From the NCBI GenBank assembly GCA_030248065.1, contig JASAMV010007160.1:1-64000 (forward strand): a stretch of 64,000 nucleotides of DNA. The letters are read 5' to 3'. The translations under genes and the position numbers were made by a program. Source of the stretch: Rhynchonema sp. JSB1_4 (Eukaryota > Nematoda > Chromadorea > Monhysterida > Xyalidae). Below the pieces are notes generated by a model. That model was not told where the DNA came from, ran no database searches, and saw nothing but the letters and a program-made list of their open reading frames with translations. Below are positions 33,701-48,900 of this stretch, one piece after another (within the stretch, counting starts at the first letter, position 1; every line of letters starts with the position of its first letter).

Positions 33701-36700
33701 TATTGATTTGCGGTTTTGTTTTGTTAACTTTGAATAGCGAGATTTTCCACCAACGATTATTTGCACTGCGCAAAAGCGCACAATTCGTAGAATTGAGGAA
33801 ACATTTTAGTGCCTGATCAGTTTGAATGTGTCAACACAACTTCGATTGGGACGCCTTTATTTCTCTGATTGAAGTTGAACCTGAGCTGATTGTTTGATGT
33901 TTAAAGGTCACGTGCCCGTCAGTGCGGTAATTTATCTGAACCCATGGGTAGCAAGCAGAATTAATAGTTTTTTCGTTGCTATTTTTTGTTTTCAAATCTG
34001 AATAGCATGTCGTTATTGTATTCTAAAAACCAAAGAACCTCTTCATGATGTTGAGAAACATTTTTCTCTGTGCACCCGGCCTTGTGGATTGGATTATTAT
34101 TATTAATCAAAAAGAAACCGCCCAGGTTTTGCGTTTTGAACTTGACATGACATCTCTGATGAGCGAACTACTTTTAACACAATGCAGCCAAACACTGCTT
34201 GACGTTCTGGTAATGTCCCTCAGGTTCGTTGGATGTTGGCGCGTGAACGCGACGACGCTGACCAATCACAATCGTACGGCTACTCTGATTGGCTGGATTC
34301 GTTCGTGAAGATCACTGATTGGCTCATGTTCCATCCAATCAGCGCGCAGTTTGTGTCGTGTGAAACGTTTGATGAAATGCGAGCAGCGCAACTCAATCGC
34401 GGTTGGTGTGGAGTGGATTCGTTTGTTGTTGTTGTTTTTGTTGACATTTTGTATCGTTGTTCTTTCTCCTGATGGATATTGATGACCTGATCAAACAGTG
34501 AAGCAGAAGCATAAAAATGGATGCAACGTCATTCTAAAACAGACTTTTCCTAATTTGTCCAGGTTCAGTTTGCACCTTAAATGTCGGAATCTTGCTGCAA
34601 ATTGACCTTGTTCAGGCATTGAGGTGGCATATGTGAAAATTCAGGGTGTAATTTTCCCCTAATTTGCTGCTTTTTTCGTGCAAAACGCACCCTAAAGTGT
34701 CTAAAAACCCATGAGCTGGGTGCAATTTTATTTGCAAACTGCCATTTGTTTTCGCAGGTGGTATCCTGGCGGACGAGATGGGTCTGGGCAAGACGGTGGA
34801 GATGCTGGCACTGACTTTGCTCAACGCACGACCCAGTGCTGACGATGGGGATAGAGTCAAGACGGGATTGTTGCCTGATTCATCAAGCGCACCCGTCGAT
34901 TGGGACGTGAGACAGTTGCTGGACGAAATTGTGTCCGTGGTCGTGGGAGGGGTTGATCAGCAGTATGCGCTCGCGGTTGGTTCAGTTGGGTTGGGTATTG
35001 ACTAATTTAGCCCCTTTCATTCATAACTTTTGAATAACTGGATCTCTGTTTTTTGAAATCATTCTGTATTATGGTGCACCACGCGTCGGCTGTGAAGTAA
35101 GGAAGAAACGGGCACAGCAAGTACATTGCTCTGAATAGTGGCAATTTTTTCGAGAAAACGTTTTTTCCAATATTTTTTCAGACCAAAAGTTGGTCGTCTG
35201 TTCAAACGGGATACATTGGGGCAAAATGTGGTCTAAAATTGGTTCATGGCAAAAAGTAATGCTGGATAAGTCAACCAAAGCACATAAAAATGGTCTTTTT
35301 GGACGATTCGAGAAACTGACCTCGCGACTGTCCATGATTTTTTTGGAAAATTTGGAAATTTTTCGGAAAATTTCCGATATTTTTCCGAAAAATATCGGTT
35401 CGTTATTTTGGCCTCTGGAAAAAACTGTTTTTTTTCGTTCTTTTCTGAAAAACGGGTTTTTGTCCACCTGCAACTATATTGCTCTGTAATTCACTTCACA
35501 TTTTACGCCCTGCTCATTTGAGAATTAGGGCCGGGATCGGGGGGGGGGGGTACACGACACCTACACCTTTTTTGTATGCCGACACCCGACATTGCCCGAT
35601 CCCTATTGAGTACTGATGAATTCCCATTTCGTCCCGCTTTTATTATGCAGCATTTAGCTCGTAGCCACTTTCAGTTTGTGTGTAAAGAGGACTTTGAAAC
35701 CGGAAAATAGTCCACGACAATCAAAGAAATTCTGCTTTTTTGTGGAAATTGTTACCGATCGAATATTTTTCCGCTGTTTCAGCACCCACCCGCTGCACCC
35801 AAACCACCGGGTCGACGCAAACGTGCAGTGAAACAGCCGGGCTCAGACCAGGGCCCCACACCTCGGTCGAAACGGGCGCGGAAACAGAATGAAAGAGAAA
35901 ATGAGAATAATGTTGACTTGTTCGAAACAATGTCGACCTGCGTGTGCAGTGACCCCGAGAATAGAGCGGTGAGCCTAGTTTTTACTTCGGTTATTTCGAC
36001 CAATTCGGATTCGGAATGGAAGTAAACACGGCTTTACCTTTGCGGCAGAACATTTTTCAGTGAAAGTGCTCTCTCTCAATTACACAAACTGTGATGTGGC
36101 GGCAAGAATTAACGTGAAATCAAACCTAAATACCGACGTAGCTCAGCAAAAAGTGACTTTCATTGCACGAAAACACGCGCCAAACCTGAATAAAATGTTC
36201 GCTACAAACCTTCAAATTCACGTCAGCTGCGAGCAATTGCGTGTCCGTCGTGCAGCTATTGGCAACATCGTGTTTGTGTGGGCTGGACTGCCGATTCGAA
36301 CGACCTGGAATATTTGTGTCCGAAATGTGTCGTGGAACAGGTGCGCTGGGTTTTTGGATGATTGATGGTTGTTATTTGCGCAGAAAAGTGATAGGATTGA
36401 ATTGATCATCTGGGGGTATGATGCATTTTTTCTGGTTATCATGCAAATGTTTTACCACCGGCACAAAATGTTTCGTAAAAACGTAGTGATAATGTTTTAC
36501 AAGATTCGTAAAATTTCAGTGGTCTTTTGTTCAGTAGTTCGTGGCAACAGTAATTCATCAAAAGAGGAACTTACCAAATGCATGTATGACAATGAATTGC
36601 AGAAACACTTTGTTGGCCGAGCGACGCTGATCATTTCGCCCGAGTCCATCTGCTACCAGTGGTACGAGGAGATTCGCAAACACATTCGTTCGTATTCGAT

Positions 36701-39700
36701 CAAAGTCTATGTGCGTTTGGAATGCTTCCTTTCTAAATTTATAATGGGTTGGCGATTATGAGTATGAATCCCAAGTACGATGAGGTGGTGCCCGTAACGT
36801 GCAGGGGCTGTCCGCCCGAAAATAGGAAATCTCGAGGACTTTTGAAATGTTGGGATAAAAGTGCGAAGGTAAAAGTGAAGGTGTTCGACTGTTTGTGAAA
36901 TTGGCTCATTTAACTACCGTAACGGAACACTTACTTTTCGTCCACAGAAACATCGGGCTGAGAAAATTTTCATTTTCATAAATCTGCATTTTCTCAGCCG
37001 CTCGGTGACCAATGGCAATGATTTTTCTTCTAAAAGACTGCAAGTAGTTCAAACAAGTTGCTGTAATTTGTCATTCATTATAACGGTGAAGGGACGCCGT
37101 TACCGAGACTCAGCTGATTAGGAGGGCGAACCGAACCATTGAGTCTGATTCGAATTACACGTGCATCGGTGCACTAAAACAGATATGGTCACGTGCGTCA
37201 CTGTCTATTGCATCGCAAATGGAAACCATCCAAACATTGCTCCCGGGAACTCTAAAAGTGGTGGTTTTTCCATGTTTGCACTGTTGTGTTCCAAATCCCA
37301 ATTAAATGAGATGATGAGAATGATGATGAAGATGGTTGTCGCTGCTTGCGATATCTTATCAATTAGCTTTACCGCTATTATTTTATTTTTCATGCACCTG
37401 ACACACAATAAGCAAAGCTCAAGGTGATTGAGAATGTTGCTGAAATTCAAACAAGTACCGAATATCACGAGCATGCGTTCTGGACAGTGTTGTGTATCCC
37501 TGTGCGTGTGTGCATGTCGGCATGATTGTCAGAAGAGCTGTACTATACTCTACTGTGCAACTCACCCGCTCCACTACTTGGAGCTCCGACACTGTTCGTT
37601 CAATACCTGTGTCCAGTTTGAGCTGTTTGAAATTCGAGCGCGCTTCGATATTTATAGACGGTTATGTATATTTATCGATTTATTTCTTTGACTACACGCA
37701 CATATTCGCTGTCAATTGCTTGCGATCGGCGTCGATCATCGTGATGGATCTATTCAGTGCGATCACCGTTCTCGTGCTCGTGTTGTTGGCCTGCTGTTCG
37801 CTGTTGATCTCGGCACGTTAGTAGCTGTGAAATGGAAGCTTACAGATCTTAATGTCGATTCTTTTCAAGTTTATGGTCAACGAAAACTTGAAGTAAAAGA
37901 AAATTTGACGCAATCAAATTTTTGCAGGCAATGTTTTCCCCTACGTGTGCGACATCTGCCGCGCGGAGTATCCAACCATTCAGGCGTTGCGGTTTCACAT
38001 GTGGTTTGCCCACGGATACTGAAAGACTATGTATATCAGAGGCAGACGAGATCGATCTATGGCCATGCGTTGTTTTTTCACATATTTTGTGATATTGTAC
38101 CGCAAACTTTTGTACGTACTGTGCTTCTCGTATTGATATGCGTATTGTATGCTGTTTTTACTCTGGTGAGGTCTGCTAAGGCTCATTGGTTCATTAAGTT
38201 CGTCCCTTCACCGTTCTCATGAAAACCAGTTTGTAAATAAATACCAACGTATCCGACTTGGACTATTTGCAATATTTTGAGAGCAAATTATTGCGATTGG
38301 TTGCTGCGCGGCTGAGAACACTCAGATTCGACCTTCACAGCCCGGTGTTTCCGTGAAAGAAAAGTAAAGGTTGGGTTACGGTAGTTGCATGAGTTGACAT
38401 CACAGTAGTTGGTCAGTATTTTCTAACACCTTCCTTTAATCGCGACATTAAAAAAAATCAAGAGATTCATTATCTCAGCACAGATACCAAATCGTCGGTA
38501 TCAGTAAAAATAAGACCAATCCCCAAAACCACTTTTTCGAGAAAAAAGCGTTTGAAGTTGGCCTGACCGCATTTCCAACACCGTTTGGTTCGGTAGGCTG
38601 ATGTTTGGCATGGCTACGTAAGGGAGCATGCTGATCATCACAGAAACAAAAGTAGATTTTGAAACATCATATCCAAGTAAAAACAAAGCTATTTGTCGGT
38701 TGGTTTTAGTTCACAAAAAAATAAATATAGACCATGCCCCTTGGCGGAGCAGTTGAAAACCGAAAAATAGCCCAACCCCCATTTTCTCTGCCATTTATTT
38801 TTCACCTGCTTGAAAATGATATAATACGGGGTTCATTAAAATGTCTTAAAAGCAGCATTATCATTCAAAACGCTTGTTACAGAGGTGGGAATCGGGCCGG
38901 GTTACCTCGGTCCGGCATCGCCGGATTCAGAAAAAGTCAGCCCGGTCCTATCCGGCCCGATTTTTTGGGCCGGGTTTTTCTGATTGTATTTTGAAGCAAA
39001 CGTCGGGTGTGAAAAGATTGTTTCTGTTTGTTGAAATCATTGAGTAGGCCGCACTCAGACAAACGCGAAAAGCGAAAAGTTTTTCAGCGTAGTCATCATC
39101 CACAGCCACCGTAGTCATCATCCACAGCGCACGCCAAACAGCCTCTGAAATATTTTGTTTGAGCATCACTGTGGTTTAGGCCCGTGGTTTAGGAGTTGCT
39201 GTTGTGCTGAACTTTTCGCTTTTCGCATTTCGCGTTTGTCGGAGTGCGGCCCTACACATTGAAAACATAACATAAACAAAAACATCAAAAAGCTTGTCTG
39301 TGGGAAGCTTCGAACTCGTGGCTCTCACCCACAGTCAGATATGCTTGCCACTGTGCTAAAGACGCCGACAGCCAAGCCGCCTTACGATACGTTATAAACG
39401 TAATGATCGGGCCAGCAGCGACGCACTCACCGAGAGAGCGTAAAGTCCCTAATACAACACACACACAGCTGTGGTATTATGCAACAACTCATGTGCTGAA
39501 GCAATCTTTGTGTGTGTGTGTGTGTGTGTGTGTTGGGGTCGCGTGCTTCGGGGCTTGGTCTATTTTGTCCGCGAAAATTCCTCCGCCAACCAACTTGGTT
39601 TTCTTTTTCAAAAATAAGAAACTAGACCAACCCCCAACCGGAACTAGCAGGTGTTTTCAACATGCTGTAACTCAACGTACATAGCGTTTTGAGACAAAAT

Positions 39701-42700
39701 TTTTGGTGAATGTTTAGAATAGTTTGCCAGCTACACGCTGCACACAAAAAGTGGGTTGGTCTTTGGTTGGGGCTTGGTCTTATTTTTAAGCATACGAAAT
39801 ATGCTTCTGAACAATGTGGTGTCGCGATAAGATAACATATCGATAACGATTCGTACCTTCATCGTTCTCGTGAATCACAGATTATAACAAATTATAAAAA
39901 GACAGTATGCGTTAGATTTGGACTGTTTGCTTTGGACTGCAAATACCAACCTATATTTGGACTATTTGCAATATTTTGAGAGAAAATTATTGCCATTGGT
40001 CACTGCACGGCTGAGAAAATGTAGCATTAAATTTTTTTTTAAATTTTAGAAAACACCACCCGGTGTATATGGATGAGAAGCAAAAGTTGGATTTCGGTCA
40101 CATGCATAAAAGTTGAATACAAGACGTAAGTTCAGTCCCCCTCAGGCCTGATCGAGCAAGTTTGTCAGAGAGAATCACTCAAAACCGATGATTCGGACTG
40201 AGACCGTATTCGTGGACTGTGGACCTCACATCTACGTAAAAACCGTGGGTAACCAAATGTATTCAACTTTTATGTGCCTAATTTATATTTTCTTCTCAAT
40301 GGGCGAAATGAAACTCGGCGATCGGTCCGATCCGGTCTTGCCTCGATCACGTTGCGCCCTATAAAGTTCCGTCATTGTCATTGCTTTGTCAGATCTATCG
40401 CGGCGTGCGTGCGGCTGGTTTCGTGCAGCCGGCATTTCTGGCCCAGCAGGATCTGGTGATTGTCACCTACGAAACGCTCAGATCTGAATTGAGTCATGTC
40501 GATACGATGGCCGGAAAACGTGCGCTGGTTTTCTCTTTGTTTTTGTTGAAACTGAAAAAGAGAGAATAGTATTGTGTCAGTTTTCAGAGCTTCGATACGC
40601 CAAGAAATACATGACAGCGCCGAGTCCGTTGACTGTGATAGACTGGTGGAGAGTTAGTGGGACATTTACGTTTTTTTTGAATGAAATGCCTGGATACATC
40701 ACTTGGTTGGCTCTCAGATGCATGCCTCATTCGTTTTTTTCTAGAAGTTTCTCCAGTGCAGTTATTGCATGTTTTATGACAGGTTTTTTTGTTGGTGAAA
40801 TAGAAACTGGTCGCACAATGACCATGTGAGAATTCATTCAAGCTGCTGGTTAACAACCCTTCGACCGCGCTTGATCTTGGCGGGGGGTATTGGTCGCACA
40901 TTGACTATATGAGAATCCATCCCCCTAATTTTCCTGCATTGAAAAGGCGGATATTTGGCATTTTTTTCAAATTGGACCAGATTTTGACAAGAACTTTGCA
41001 TGCTTATCAGTGAGAAGAATGAGAAACACACGTGTGCAGAAGTTTCACCCTGAATTATACGCAACCGAAATGGTTCAGGCTCGGGTTACTGTAGCCACGT
41101 GTTACATGCTTTATGTGTGAAATCGATTACAGCACACACACGTTGATCACTCCCGATAAATAAAGCGGGAAAAGAAAGAGAAAATAACTCCTTGTCATAA
41201 CCTGATTCAATTTGAAAAAATCGCCAGAAACCCTCCTTGCCGATGTAGGAAAAATATGGGATGGATTCTCATATAGTCATTGTGCGACCAATAGTACATA
41301 TAAACAAAGTTTGGACATCGTGTTACTCCACCTTAATCTGGCGAGCCGATTGGTTGCTTCCTGATGTTTCACGGCCACGTTGAGGTTTGCCCCTGGTGAA
41401 AAAACCGAAAAAAATTTGAAACGCTGCTGTGACACGAATAGGCTGTTTCAAAGTTTGATACTGGAGTGACAGCAACCTCCAACATTATGGCAAAACCGCA
41501 ATGCACAATAGCTATTGAACCGTCCCCATTGTTTAATAAAAAATAAAAGGTTTCAGAAACCTGGTCATTTTTTGCTAGGATTTTGTACTCGTATAATTTT
41601 AAGCATCTGTGGTGAATGAAATAAGCTGTCAATTACAAATAAAAATCCTCTAATTATCACATCCCTTGTTTATGCTTCCCAGTTTTCAAAACGCTACACA
41701 GCGCACACAATGTTTACCACAACATGCGCAAGGCAGCCATTCCAATGCGCCAACACACACACACTAAGCTTGCCAGCTGAAACATTGCTGTGTTGCCGTT
41801 GTGCCGGCTGTGTGTTGTCGTCGTCGTCGGTTAACCAGCAGCTTTAAATCAATCCTGATTTTCACGTTCAGTCACTCTTAACCACTGTGCTATTGTGATT
41901 CTCACAAAACATTTTCAGCTGAAATTAATCTAGCATATACTCTGGCAATTCTTTTGGGAGAAACTTTTCAATCGCGTTGCCTGATCCGTAAAGCGCATGA
42001 TGCGTGCACTGGCTACAGAAGTCACGTGACCGCTATAGCCAGTGCACGTATCATGCGCTTTACGGATCAGGCAACGCGTTTGAAAAGTTTCTCCTAAAAG
42101 AATTGTCAGAGTATAGCTCTCACGTTGCTGCGGGTCTGACACATTCCGTTAGTTGCATGCTTTGTGTACGATCGCGCAACGCAACGTCACTGCCCCGTCA
42201 CTTTCCCGCTTTATGATTCAGGAAAAAAATGACCAATTCGTATAAAGTCATTGTGCGACTAAGTGAAATTGAACTTGACGTTTTTGACTTGTGACAACAC
42301 CTTCGTGGAAACATTTTTTTTGTTTTCGTCAAATTGGCCAGTCATTTTCGTCTGTAGTTGTCGTCACGTTATCCGTCGGCTGGTCCATCGGTTTTTTTTC
42401 GATTTGTTTCTTCGGACTTTTTGGGCTTGTTTTCTTCTGCATTTCGCTCCAGCTTCCTGTTCCCATCAATTCAATTTTTTTCGATCGGTTTTTGTGGGTT
42501 TTACCACGTATCCGCCGTTCAGTGGGAACCCGAGTTTTCTGAGGTGTAAATGCTTTTTCAGAAACATTCTCTGGTTTGCCTGAAAAAATATCGGAAAATG
42601 TGAAGAAAGTACAAAAGTAAAATTTACGTCTGAAAAATTATCGGAAAATCTGAAGAAAGTACAAAAGTAAAGTTTACGTTCTTCTTCTTTCGTAGATTGT

Positions 42701-45700
42701 CCTCGACGAAGCGCAAATGGTCGAGGGCACGTCCAAAGCGGCCGAAATGTGCTGTAAATTGGTGTCGAGCCGTCGCTGGTGTGTCACAGGTACGCCGGTT
42801 GGCAGATCGGTGCAAGGTTAGATTAAGGAATGGTGCATTTTTATTTTATTTTTTTTTGGTTCGCAATTTGCGTGTCGAATATGTGTGTTGGCCGTGGCAC
42901 CAGGAAGAACGACAGCCTCTTCCACAATTATCGTCTCCCTCCATGTAGTAGCATGTCCGGAATCGACCAATTTCTGTGGACCCACCCGATGTTTGGTTTC
43001 ACTTCGCAAGTTAGCGGCAGATTGGGTCGAATCTGACTGGACTGCACCTATATTTAGGGTCACACTATAAACAGGGCTGACTGTGCTTCATTTCAGTGCT
43101 CAGAGTTCTTGATTCTTGAATTTGTCGAAATGACATTGTTTCTGCCGCACTGAGATTTTCGCTCAAATGGCTGGCACCAAAAAAAATCTGCATGCAAAAA
43201 AATTTCTGCATTTCAAACGGTCCTGGATTTTGGCCACTCAGAACTGCACGGTCTGGTCACGTTCCTTGGTCTTCCCCCATTCTGGTGTGGATTCTGGTGG
43301 CGTCATCTAGTCTATGAGCCGTACATCGTACACAATCGATATGAACCAATTTGTGGCTTGTTCGCTCAGTTGTTGTGGAGAAATGATAAGAGCGACGTAA
43401 AGGATCAGGTATTTCTTGGGTAGGGTTCTTCTTTTCACATTTGTGCACTGGATAGACATTGGACCGTAGAATCAGAAATTCTATCCGCCGTAATAACAGA
43501 AACGCCAGCCACAGCGATGGCAATGACAAAGCCGAAGATTTACTGGCCAGCGGACTGGTAAATCCGAAAATTTGCCTGCTAATCTGAAATCTTCGTTTCA
43601 GTTGCAAATTTATCAGTCAGTGCTGTTTTGTTTGATGTTTCTCCTGAGATATACCTTGCCTGATTTGGTGAGTGGATGGTTACTACGGAGCTATTCGTGT
43701 CGGCAATAAAATCTAACTGTAAAACCAAATATAATCGAATCATATTCAGTAGCCCCAGCCCCAATCATATTTATTGCAGTTGTTTTTTTTCGTTTCCAGC
43801 TGGCCTTGCCACCCCAAGTCACCGACCTGCAATTACTCGACTTCTCCCCGATCGAAGAGCATTTCTATCGTCGATTGCGGGAACAGTGTCGTTCGAGTAT
43901 TGAGTCTCTGTTTGCGCGGTTGGTTCTTCGTTTTTCCATAACTCGCCTTTTCATTTGTTGTTTCAACTTTTATTTTTCGTGACTTGTTTTGGAAACCGAT
44001 CAACTTCTATTTTGTTCTGACAGATGGGAGCGGAATGGCTGGACAGAGGAATTCAACCTCCAGACTCCGTTGGGTGCGTTGGATCAACACACGCTCAAAC
44101 AGGTTAGATGATGTTTCATCTATTTGATTGACACTCGGATCTCTGGATTACACCTGAAGTAACGGTTTGATGTCGCACATACCACATTAACGGAACAGGG
44201 TCTTGCTTTTCATGGCTATTTACCAAAGTTGCACTTATGCTTTTGAGCAAAAACATTGTGAGACTGTGAAACACTGTGAGACTGAACTGCGATAATCACA
44301 AACATTTTTATTGTCAGTATAAGGTTATGCGATCCATTTTATCAATGATTTTGTTGATGTGCGCATATGCCTGTGGTATTGGTTGCACAATGACTTTATA
44401 AGAATTGATCAAATTTTTTTCCTGAATCGTAAAGAGGGAAAGTGACGGGGTGGTGACGTTGCATTGCGAGATCGCACACAAAACATGTGGTAAAGATAAT
44501 GTTTCAGACCTGCGGCAACGTGGTTGATCTGCTGGATTATTTTCAGGTGAAAATGTTTTGTGAGAATCACAAATAGCACAGTGGTTAAGAGTGACTGAAC
44601 GTGAAAATCAGGATAGATGTGATGAATTCTTATATGGTCATTGTGCGACCAATAACAACCATGAAAAGTAAAACGAAACGAAACATTTCACTGTTACTCA
44701 GCTGCTGGCTCCACTGCTGTCCTTGCGCAAGGCCTGCATCCATCCGCAGATTTCGTCGCGCACTGGAAAATTTGAGCCGATTAATCGAACGTTGGCATTT
44801 TTTGTTTTTATTCACTAATTCCCACATTTAGTGATGTCTTTTTTATTATTTTTTTTAATTTTATTTAGAATCATGTCGATGGACGAGGTGCTGAGCAAAA
44901 TGATGCACGACACCAAACGCGAATGCACGGAACATCATCGCGCTGAGGTGGCTGCGCTAAATGGTCGGTTGAGTGATTGGTTCGTAACCTTTGGAAAACT
45001 TTTGTTCGTAAATTGTGATTTTTTTGTCATGTGAACTGCCAGCGGTCTCAGTACAAAAAATGTTTCGAAGACAAATTATATGAGCATTCTGGTGCAAACG
45101 ATGCATCATTCGGTCGCTCTGACAAGTTCTGTTTCATAAAGGCATGGCTTCGATTCTTCGGCGATCGAGGTTTTGATTTAAACGGTGATACCTGAAAAAC
45201 CACTGAATAGTTTTTGCACGCGTAGCAAGCTCAAGATGTTTGTATATTGATACGCGATAGCACGTTGTACGGAAACATCCACAAACCGACACAAAATACG
45301 TTCTTCTTATTTGTTCGTAGTCGCTTCCATTTTATTATTATTGTTCTTTTATTTATTTAAAATATGTTACCTTTTTCACGTTTTCACCTTATTCCAATTG
45401 ACAGGTCTGGCCGGTTTGTGCTGGCTGCGTGACGACCACAACCAGGCCGTGAAACATTACCGTTGTGTGTTGCGCTCGAGTGTTGATTACGAGCACACAT
45501 TCAACACCGACAAACTGCAACGAATACACGCCACACACAATTTGGCGTTGTTGTTGCGCGAACAGGCCGATCGAGTGGGTCAATCTTAGTTTTGTCGCGT
45601 GGTTTTTTGTTTTTTTTGGTCTTGCTGTGTCACTGGTTGTTGGTTGGCTCTATAATTTGCGTCGGCTGTAATATGGTGACGATGAAACATTTTTTGATCA

Positions 45701-45831
45701 GGTGTACCTGAGGAGTCCAGTTTAAGGCTGTGTGTGAGCGTAGATTACGAAACCATTTCACCGGGGTCGACAGTGAACATGCAGGACGCTTGTTGGATCA
45801 TTCGCGCATGTTTGATTGTTATTAAATAATG

Positions 45832-45923
<92 letters not shown>

Positions 45924-48900
45924 TCGAATTATAAGCGACCAAAAATGGCCCAGATAACACAGAACGGCGTGCATCCGTCTGAAAAATATTTGGACATAAA
46001 ATGCTCAGATCGAACTATCCAACGGCCGCACGATCGAAGGCGAAATACAAGAATTGAACGCCCAAAACACCGCACTGAGACACGAGTACACGCGTACAAC
46101 GCATGCACAGATGCGGGACGATGAAACATTATGTGCACAAGCAGCTGATAAGTGTGTGCAATTGGCACCTGGGCGAAAGGTATTTTAGTGTTTTTATTTA
46201 TTACTGTGTTGTGTTGTAGTAGTGTAGTGGCAGGCAATTGGTAGCAAAGTATCCTTGGGGAGGGGATGGGCCCAGATGACTGCAAGGTACCCGAAAGGCC
46301 CGAAAAACATGTGTTTTTGCATGCATTTTGCCACTGCAAAATGGGCAAAAACACGGTACTTTCTCGCATTTTGGCCGGAAATTTACCTTAAATGACTGTT
46401 ATACGGGGGGGGGGGTTGCGCGCGGCTCCCGCGATTTTTTGGTCTTTGCGGGGGAAGCCCCGTGCCCCTTCAAGGCACTATACTGTCTTATTGTCTATCT
46501 TTACGATCTGATAGCCACGTTGTGGTCAAGCACAGTTTGGTTTTACCAATTTGCCGTTATATCCTTATTGGCTTACTGTACTGAAGTGTTGACTACTGTA
46601 TTCCCCGAACCAAATGTATAAACTTTCTTTATGGTTTCTCTGCAACACATCACAAGTGTGCAGCGAAACCTTTGTTGCCTGATGTTTCACCGTTGAACGA
46701 CCCCGCGCTCAGTGTTTAGCTGATCGTTTGATGACCAAATGTCATTGTATCAAAAATAAAGGACAATCATAACAACCTAATTTATCGCCCAATTTAAATA
46801 TGTTTGTTCATTAGAAATGCCTGCCAATTTATAATTTATTCATTCTCCCGACCACAGCTGACGAATGTGAGCTGGTTCACTCAATTACGTCACTTGCCGG
46901 TCGAGCTTTGCGATTCGTTGGTACAAAAAGTGCAGCACGCGATCAGTGGTCAGGACGTACAATGGGCCGACACCGACGCGGGCCCCATGAAGGCTGATCT
47001 GTTCTACAAGTTGGTTGGGTTAACGTTGTTTATTGGTTTGCTTGGTGGACATGTTGTCCAACGGCCGGTAGAAAACAGAGTTTTCAATTTATACCAACGG
47101 TGAAGCATCAGCGGACAGAATTATAGTTAGTTTATAGCGTCGACACCCACTCAATTATACATAAATAAGAAGATTAAGTGAAAGAAGCATAATTACAAGA
47201 CCGGGTGTGGAGTTTACGGACTTGAAAATAAATACAAAACAGGGTGTGCAAGTTACACAGAATTATAGTCGCACTGTGTGTCAATGCACAACAATTGCGC
47301 GCAATATTGAACCGTGTGTTGTTTGATATCAGAACGCTTGTATGATGTTCACGCGTTCAACGTCACCGAATCTGTGTCGCATCGCACTGAACAAGAGTTT
47401 CGCTTTTGTTTCTTACGAAACTGGGCGTTGGACCAATGAGCATGGAATCCAGCTGAGTGTGTTGTGTATTTGTGGTGAGCACAAAATACAATCTGATTGT
47501 TATACGAGTCGGTTTACATGGACTGACTTCGGCAGCGGCACTCAGCCGGTTTCTTTGATTTATTGTTTGGTGTTGTTTTGTTGCGGATGTTTTGGATTAC
47601 CAAGTGTGGCTACCAGATTACAGTATGAGACGTACCGTGATACGATTGCAAATGCGTGTTTATAATCTTGAATTTATGTTGTTGCAATTATCTGATATAA
47701 GATCACCGCAGTGGTTTTCTGCTGTGCGTGCAGCTAACTGTGAAACATCAGCTAATCGGTTGGTTCCGCTTCACAACGGTTTATAATTGCACGAGCGTTG
47801 CTCTCCAAACGGCAAAAAAATGTTGAGCAGAACTGGTTTGATTTTGACCGGTGCTAAATTTCGGTATGGTTCAACCATAATTTTTTCACTGCAACGGATA
47901 CACTATTTTGATAACCACAACTACAATCTTTTCCCCAGTTTCCACGCCGTATCCGGTCTGTTGTACGCTTTCAATGCGCACTGGTCGGCACTGTGCACTG
48001 GTCGCACGGGTCTGCTCAACGCGGTGCGTCACGTGACCCACGAATCTGACATTTGTGACCGGAATTTCGTCGAAATCTGCGCTGCTTGCCATCTCAGGAC
48101 CGAAGTACAGAATAAACATGCCGATAGGTTGGTGCTGGTTTTCCTGCCGGATTTACGTGGTCCGACGGAACGAGATAGAAACGACGCGTGATGTTTCACC
48201 CGAGCATGACCTACTGTAGGTCGAAATACAACTTGGTTTGTTTGTTGGTAGATTGTTTTGTCAGCAAAGTAGCACAAAAAAGTAAAATAAATTAATACAA
48301 GAAGTATCAGCGTAGATTTGTGTTTGTAATGATGGATTTGAGAGAAGCAATGCAAGGTTGCTGGATGTGGCACGATTTAATAAATGAATTTGGAATCTAC
48401 ATTTTGTCAAATTTTCTGATTATTTCTGGTGCTTCCATCAGATTCAGGGCAAGCGAAAGAGAAAGTCATTTCTGAGGCTGAACTTGTGTTCTATGTATAT
48501 TTCCGAGCCTGGTTTCTGTTTTTTGGCTTGTTCAGATCTACTGAAACCCGCAGCTATCCAGACATTCTAATAGGTTCGTTATCTGTCCCAAACAAAACTG
48601 ACCTAATACTTTGTGCTGCTTGGTTACATACCAATTGTTGTACTGACTTTGTTTCAGCTGTCCGTTGTGTACGATCAACATGTGCATGCAACATTATGAG
48701 GACAAATTGTATGGTATTTACAAAGAACGGTTGGTGTTTTGTTCCACATTATTTAAGATTCCACCCATGACATAATAATAGATTTTCTACAATTTCGACT
48801 GAACATATGTAGATGCCGAAATCACACTCGGTGAGCGGTGCCGTCCGGTCTTGCCTTGGCTTTTTTGCAACAAGGAATTTGAGAAATTTATAATGATCCC

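Noticed and set aside
35089..35500. Possible LTR-like direct repeat (GCAAGTACATTGCTCTG / GCAACTATATTGCTCTG)
   Set aside because: The repeats are short, imperfect and not followed by primer-binding or coding features; it is more likely another small transposon with unclear ends.
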